Below, piece by piece: positions 4,900 to 6,357 of a stretch of 6,357 bases of DNA (within the stretch, counting starts at the first letter, position 1; every line of letters begins with the position of its first letter). The position numbers and the translations under genes are program-made. The stretch covers positions 1 to 6,357 of the forward strand of contig DEIB01000055.1 in NCBI GenBank assembly GCA_002352215.1. The letters are read 5' to 3'. Under the pieces are notes generated by a model. It was not told the DNA's origin. It saw nothing but the letters and a program-made list of their open reading frames with translations, and did no database searches. This DNA is from Chthonomonas sp. UBA2785. GTDB lineage: Bacteria > Armatimonadota > Fimbriimonadia > Fimbriimonadales > Fimbriimonadaceae.

Positions 4900-6357
4900 T
4901 TACTTCAGCTGGGTTGTCGTGTGCGGCAGGTGGCCGAACAGCGACTCGCGCAGTCCACTCAGGCGCGGGCTTTGCAGTTCCACGTCGCGTTGGAAGTAGA
5001 TCGGCACCCACACCGCATCATCCAGGATGATGTCCTCCGCTTGCGCGTAGATCGGCAACCGCTTGGCGGAGTCCATCTCGCGGTCAGCGAGGCCGGTGAG
5101 CCGGTCGAACTCCGGATTGCTGTAGCCCAGCTTGTTTTCCGGCGCATTGGTGGCCAGCATGTGGCTGAGGAAGTTCTGCGGGTCCAGGTAGTCCGCCGCC
5201 CAGCGCATGTGATAGAACACCTGCTCCTTCTTGTTGAGCTTGTCGAGGTAAGCGCCCCACTCCATGGCCTGCAGCTTCACATCCACACCAAGATTGGTCT
5301 TGATGTCGGTGGCAACCGCTTCGGCGGCGCGGCGGATGTCCGGGCGCTCATCACGGAAGGTCAGCGTCAGGGCCGGCATCTTGCTGGGATCCGGGTAACC
5401 GGCGGCGGCCAGCATTTCCTTGGCCTTGGCGGGGTCGAACGGCAGCACCTTCGCGTTCTCACGGTGGCCGGGCACGCCCGGCGGCACGATGCCGTTGGCG
5501 ACTTGGTTGATGCCACCCAGAATTTCGTTCACGATGCGCTCACGGTTAATGGACATCGCGAAGGCTTGGCGCACTTCCTTCTTCTTGAACGGTTCGTACT
5601 GCAGCTGGTTCATGGCCACGTACCAAATCGCGGGGCGATCCAGATACACCAGTTGATCCTTGAACTCACTGTTCTTGAGGCCATCCACGTCCTGACGTTC
5701 GAGGTTGACCATGTCCACTTCACCATTCTTGAACTTGCTGAGGCGGGTGAGGGCGTCGCCAATGACCAGGCGCTCGATGCCATCCAGGGCCGGCTTACCG
5801 CCCCAATAAGCTTCGTTGGCGGCCAGGCTGACCTTCTGCTCGGGCAGCACTTCCGTGACCTTGAACGGACCGGTGCCAATCATTTGGGCCGTCTCCGTAA
5901 TGGTGGTGTCGGCGGGGGTGCCGTCCTTCGGCACAATCGCATTGCCCAGGTAAGTGAACTTGCCCAGGAAGTACGGGGTCGGACGCTTGAGCGTGATGCT
6001 CACGGTCTTGTCATCCACCTTCTTGAGGCCGCTCACCGTGGCGGCCTTGCCTTCAAACTTTTCGACGACACCCTGGATATCGTCCAGGTAAGCCGTGGCG
6101 ACCGGGCTGGCCAACTTGGGATTCGTCACGCGTTCCAAGCTGAAAACCACGTCGTCCGCCGTCACGGGCTTGCCGTTGTGGAACGTCGCGTTGCCGCGGA
6201 TAGTGAAGGTGTAGGTCAGGCCGTCCGGGCTGACTTCCCACTTTTCGGCCACCAAGGGCACGGGTTCGTTGTTGGTCCCCCAGCCCACCAGGCCTTCGTA
6301 AACCTGCTGCAGGAGGTCAATGGTGTCGCCATCTTGCACCATGGCCGGGTCCATCGT
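4900..6357 (-). CDS. ABC transporter solute-binding protein, family 5 (DppA/OppA type), 5'-truncated
   Basis: The protein captures peptides, or in some family members oligosaccharides or nickel, outside the cytoplasmic membrane and delivers them to an ABC permease. The window shows 485 residues to the TAA at 4902-4900. The frame stays open to the right edge: the first codon in view is Thr, giving TMDPAMVQDGD, the usual TxDPA segment that follows the signal peptide. The Met at 6354 is therefore internal, and roughly 40-60 residues with the signal or lipobox lie outside. Family features in order are YEGLVGW, AEKWEVSPDGLTYTF with TFHNGKPVTADDVVFSLERV shortly after (the SBP_bac_5 signature zone), GTGPFKV, VRQAFAMSINRERIV, and WAADYLDPQNFL before the C-terminal lobe. 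The C-terminus is complete. The gene is directly followed by the AraC-type regulator. No permease or ATPase gene is in view; they may lie upstream. Substrate cannot be told from sequence. Confidence 0.95.
   Translation of the reverse strand, partial: TMDPAMVQDGDTIDLLQQVYEGLVGWGTNNEPVPLVAEKWEVSPDGLTYTFTIRGNATFHNGKPVTADDVVFSLERVTNPKLASPVATAYLDDIQGVVEKFEGKAATVSGLKKVDDKTVSITLKRPTPYFLGKFTYLGNAIVPKDGTPADTTITETAQMIGTGPFKVTEVLPEQKVSLAANEAYWGGKPALDGIERLVIGDALTRLSKFKNGEVDMVNLERQDVDGLKNSEFKDQLVYLDRPAIWYVAMNQLQYEPFKKKEVRQAFAMSINRERIVNEILGGINQVANGIVPPGVPGHRENAKVLPFDPAKAKEMLAAAGYPDPSKMPALTLTFRDERPDIRRAAEAVATDIKTNLGVDVKLQAMEWGAYLDKLNKKEQVFYHMRWAADYLDPQNFLSHMLATNAPENKLGYSNPEFDRLTGLADREMDSAKRLPIYAQAEDIILDDAVWVPIYFQRDVELQSPRLSGLRESLFGHLPHTTTQLK

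Noticed and set aside
4448..4999. Open plus-strand frame of 183 codons across the regulator and binding-protein junction
   Set aside because: It is Ser/Arg/Pro-rich shadow sequence, antisense to two well supported genes.
6352..6354. ATG codon as the start of the solute-binding protein
   Set aside because: It is the Met of the conserved T-M-D-P-A segment. The frame continues to the window edge, and a start here would remove the signal peptide that this family requires.

Overview
This window looks like chromosomal DNA from a free-living bacterium of fairly high GC (by eye about 60%). It carries ordinary coding DNA on both strands. I see no rRNA, tRNA, CRISPR array, insertion sequence or phage gene. 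The phylum cannot be fixed from sequence alone. The mix of a lone purL, small signal-peptide and lipoprotein genes, a LemA-like miniature and an AraC regulator with a beta-sandwich-like front half recalls Armatimonadota/Planctomycetota/Verrucomicrobiota-type genomes. That is a weak impression only.

Layout, left to right. (1) Bases 1-226, minus strand: the N-terminal 75 residues of an exported protein with a signal peptide and a TPR-like helix pair, cut by the window edge. (2) A 116-base gap with a hairpin and a possible promoter. (3) 343-2634, minus: a complete purL (FGAM synthase, small-type subunit). (4) Starting inside or exactly at the purL start and running the other way: a small lipoprotein gene (2612-3040), followed 21 bases later by a 113-residue membrane-anchored LemA-like miniature (3062-3403). 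These two probably form a cell-envelope operon. (5) A convergent intergenic stretch with a good terminator hairpin (3429-3454). (6) Minus-strand cluster, read right to left: an extracellular solute-binding protein family 5 gene (cut by the right edge), an AraC-family regulator starting 3 bases after its stop, and a previously easy-to-miss 53-residue single-pass membrane protein (3485-3646).

How the genes may work together. The right-hand cluster reads as an uptake and sensing unit: a DppA/OppA-type binding protein, translationally coupled to a one-component regulator whose N-terminal half looks like a ligand-binding beta-sandwich. No permease or ATPase is in view. The central plus-strand pair is an envelope module of unknown role. 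purL is housekeeping and stands here without purS or purQ.

The points most worth a second look are the overlapping divergent start region of purL and the lipoprotein, the miniature LemA-like protein, the unlisted small membrane protein, and the regulator's unusual sensor half. I found no clear evidence of a wholly new defence or mobile system in this window.
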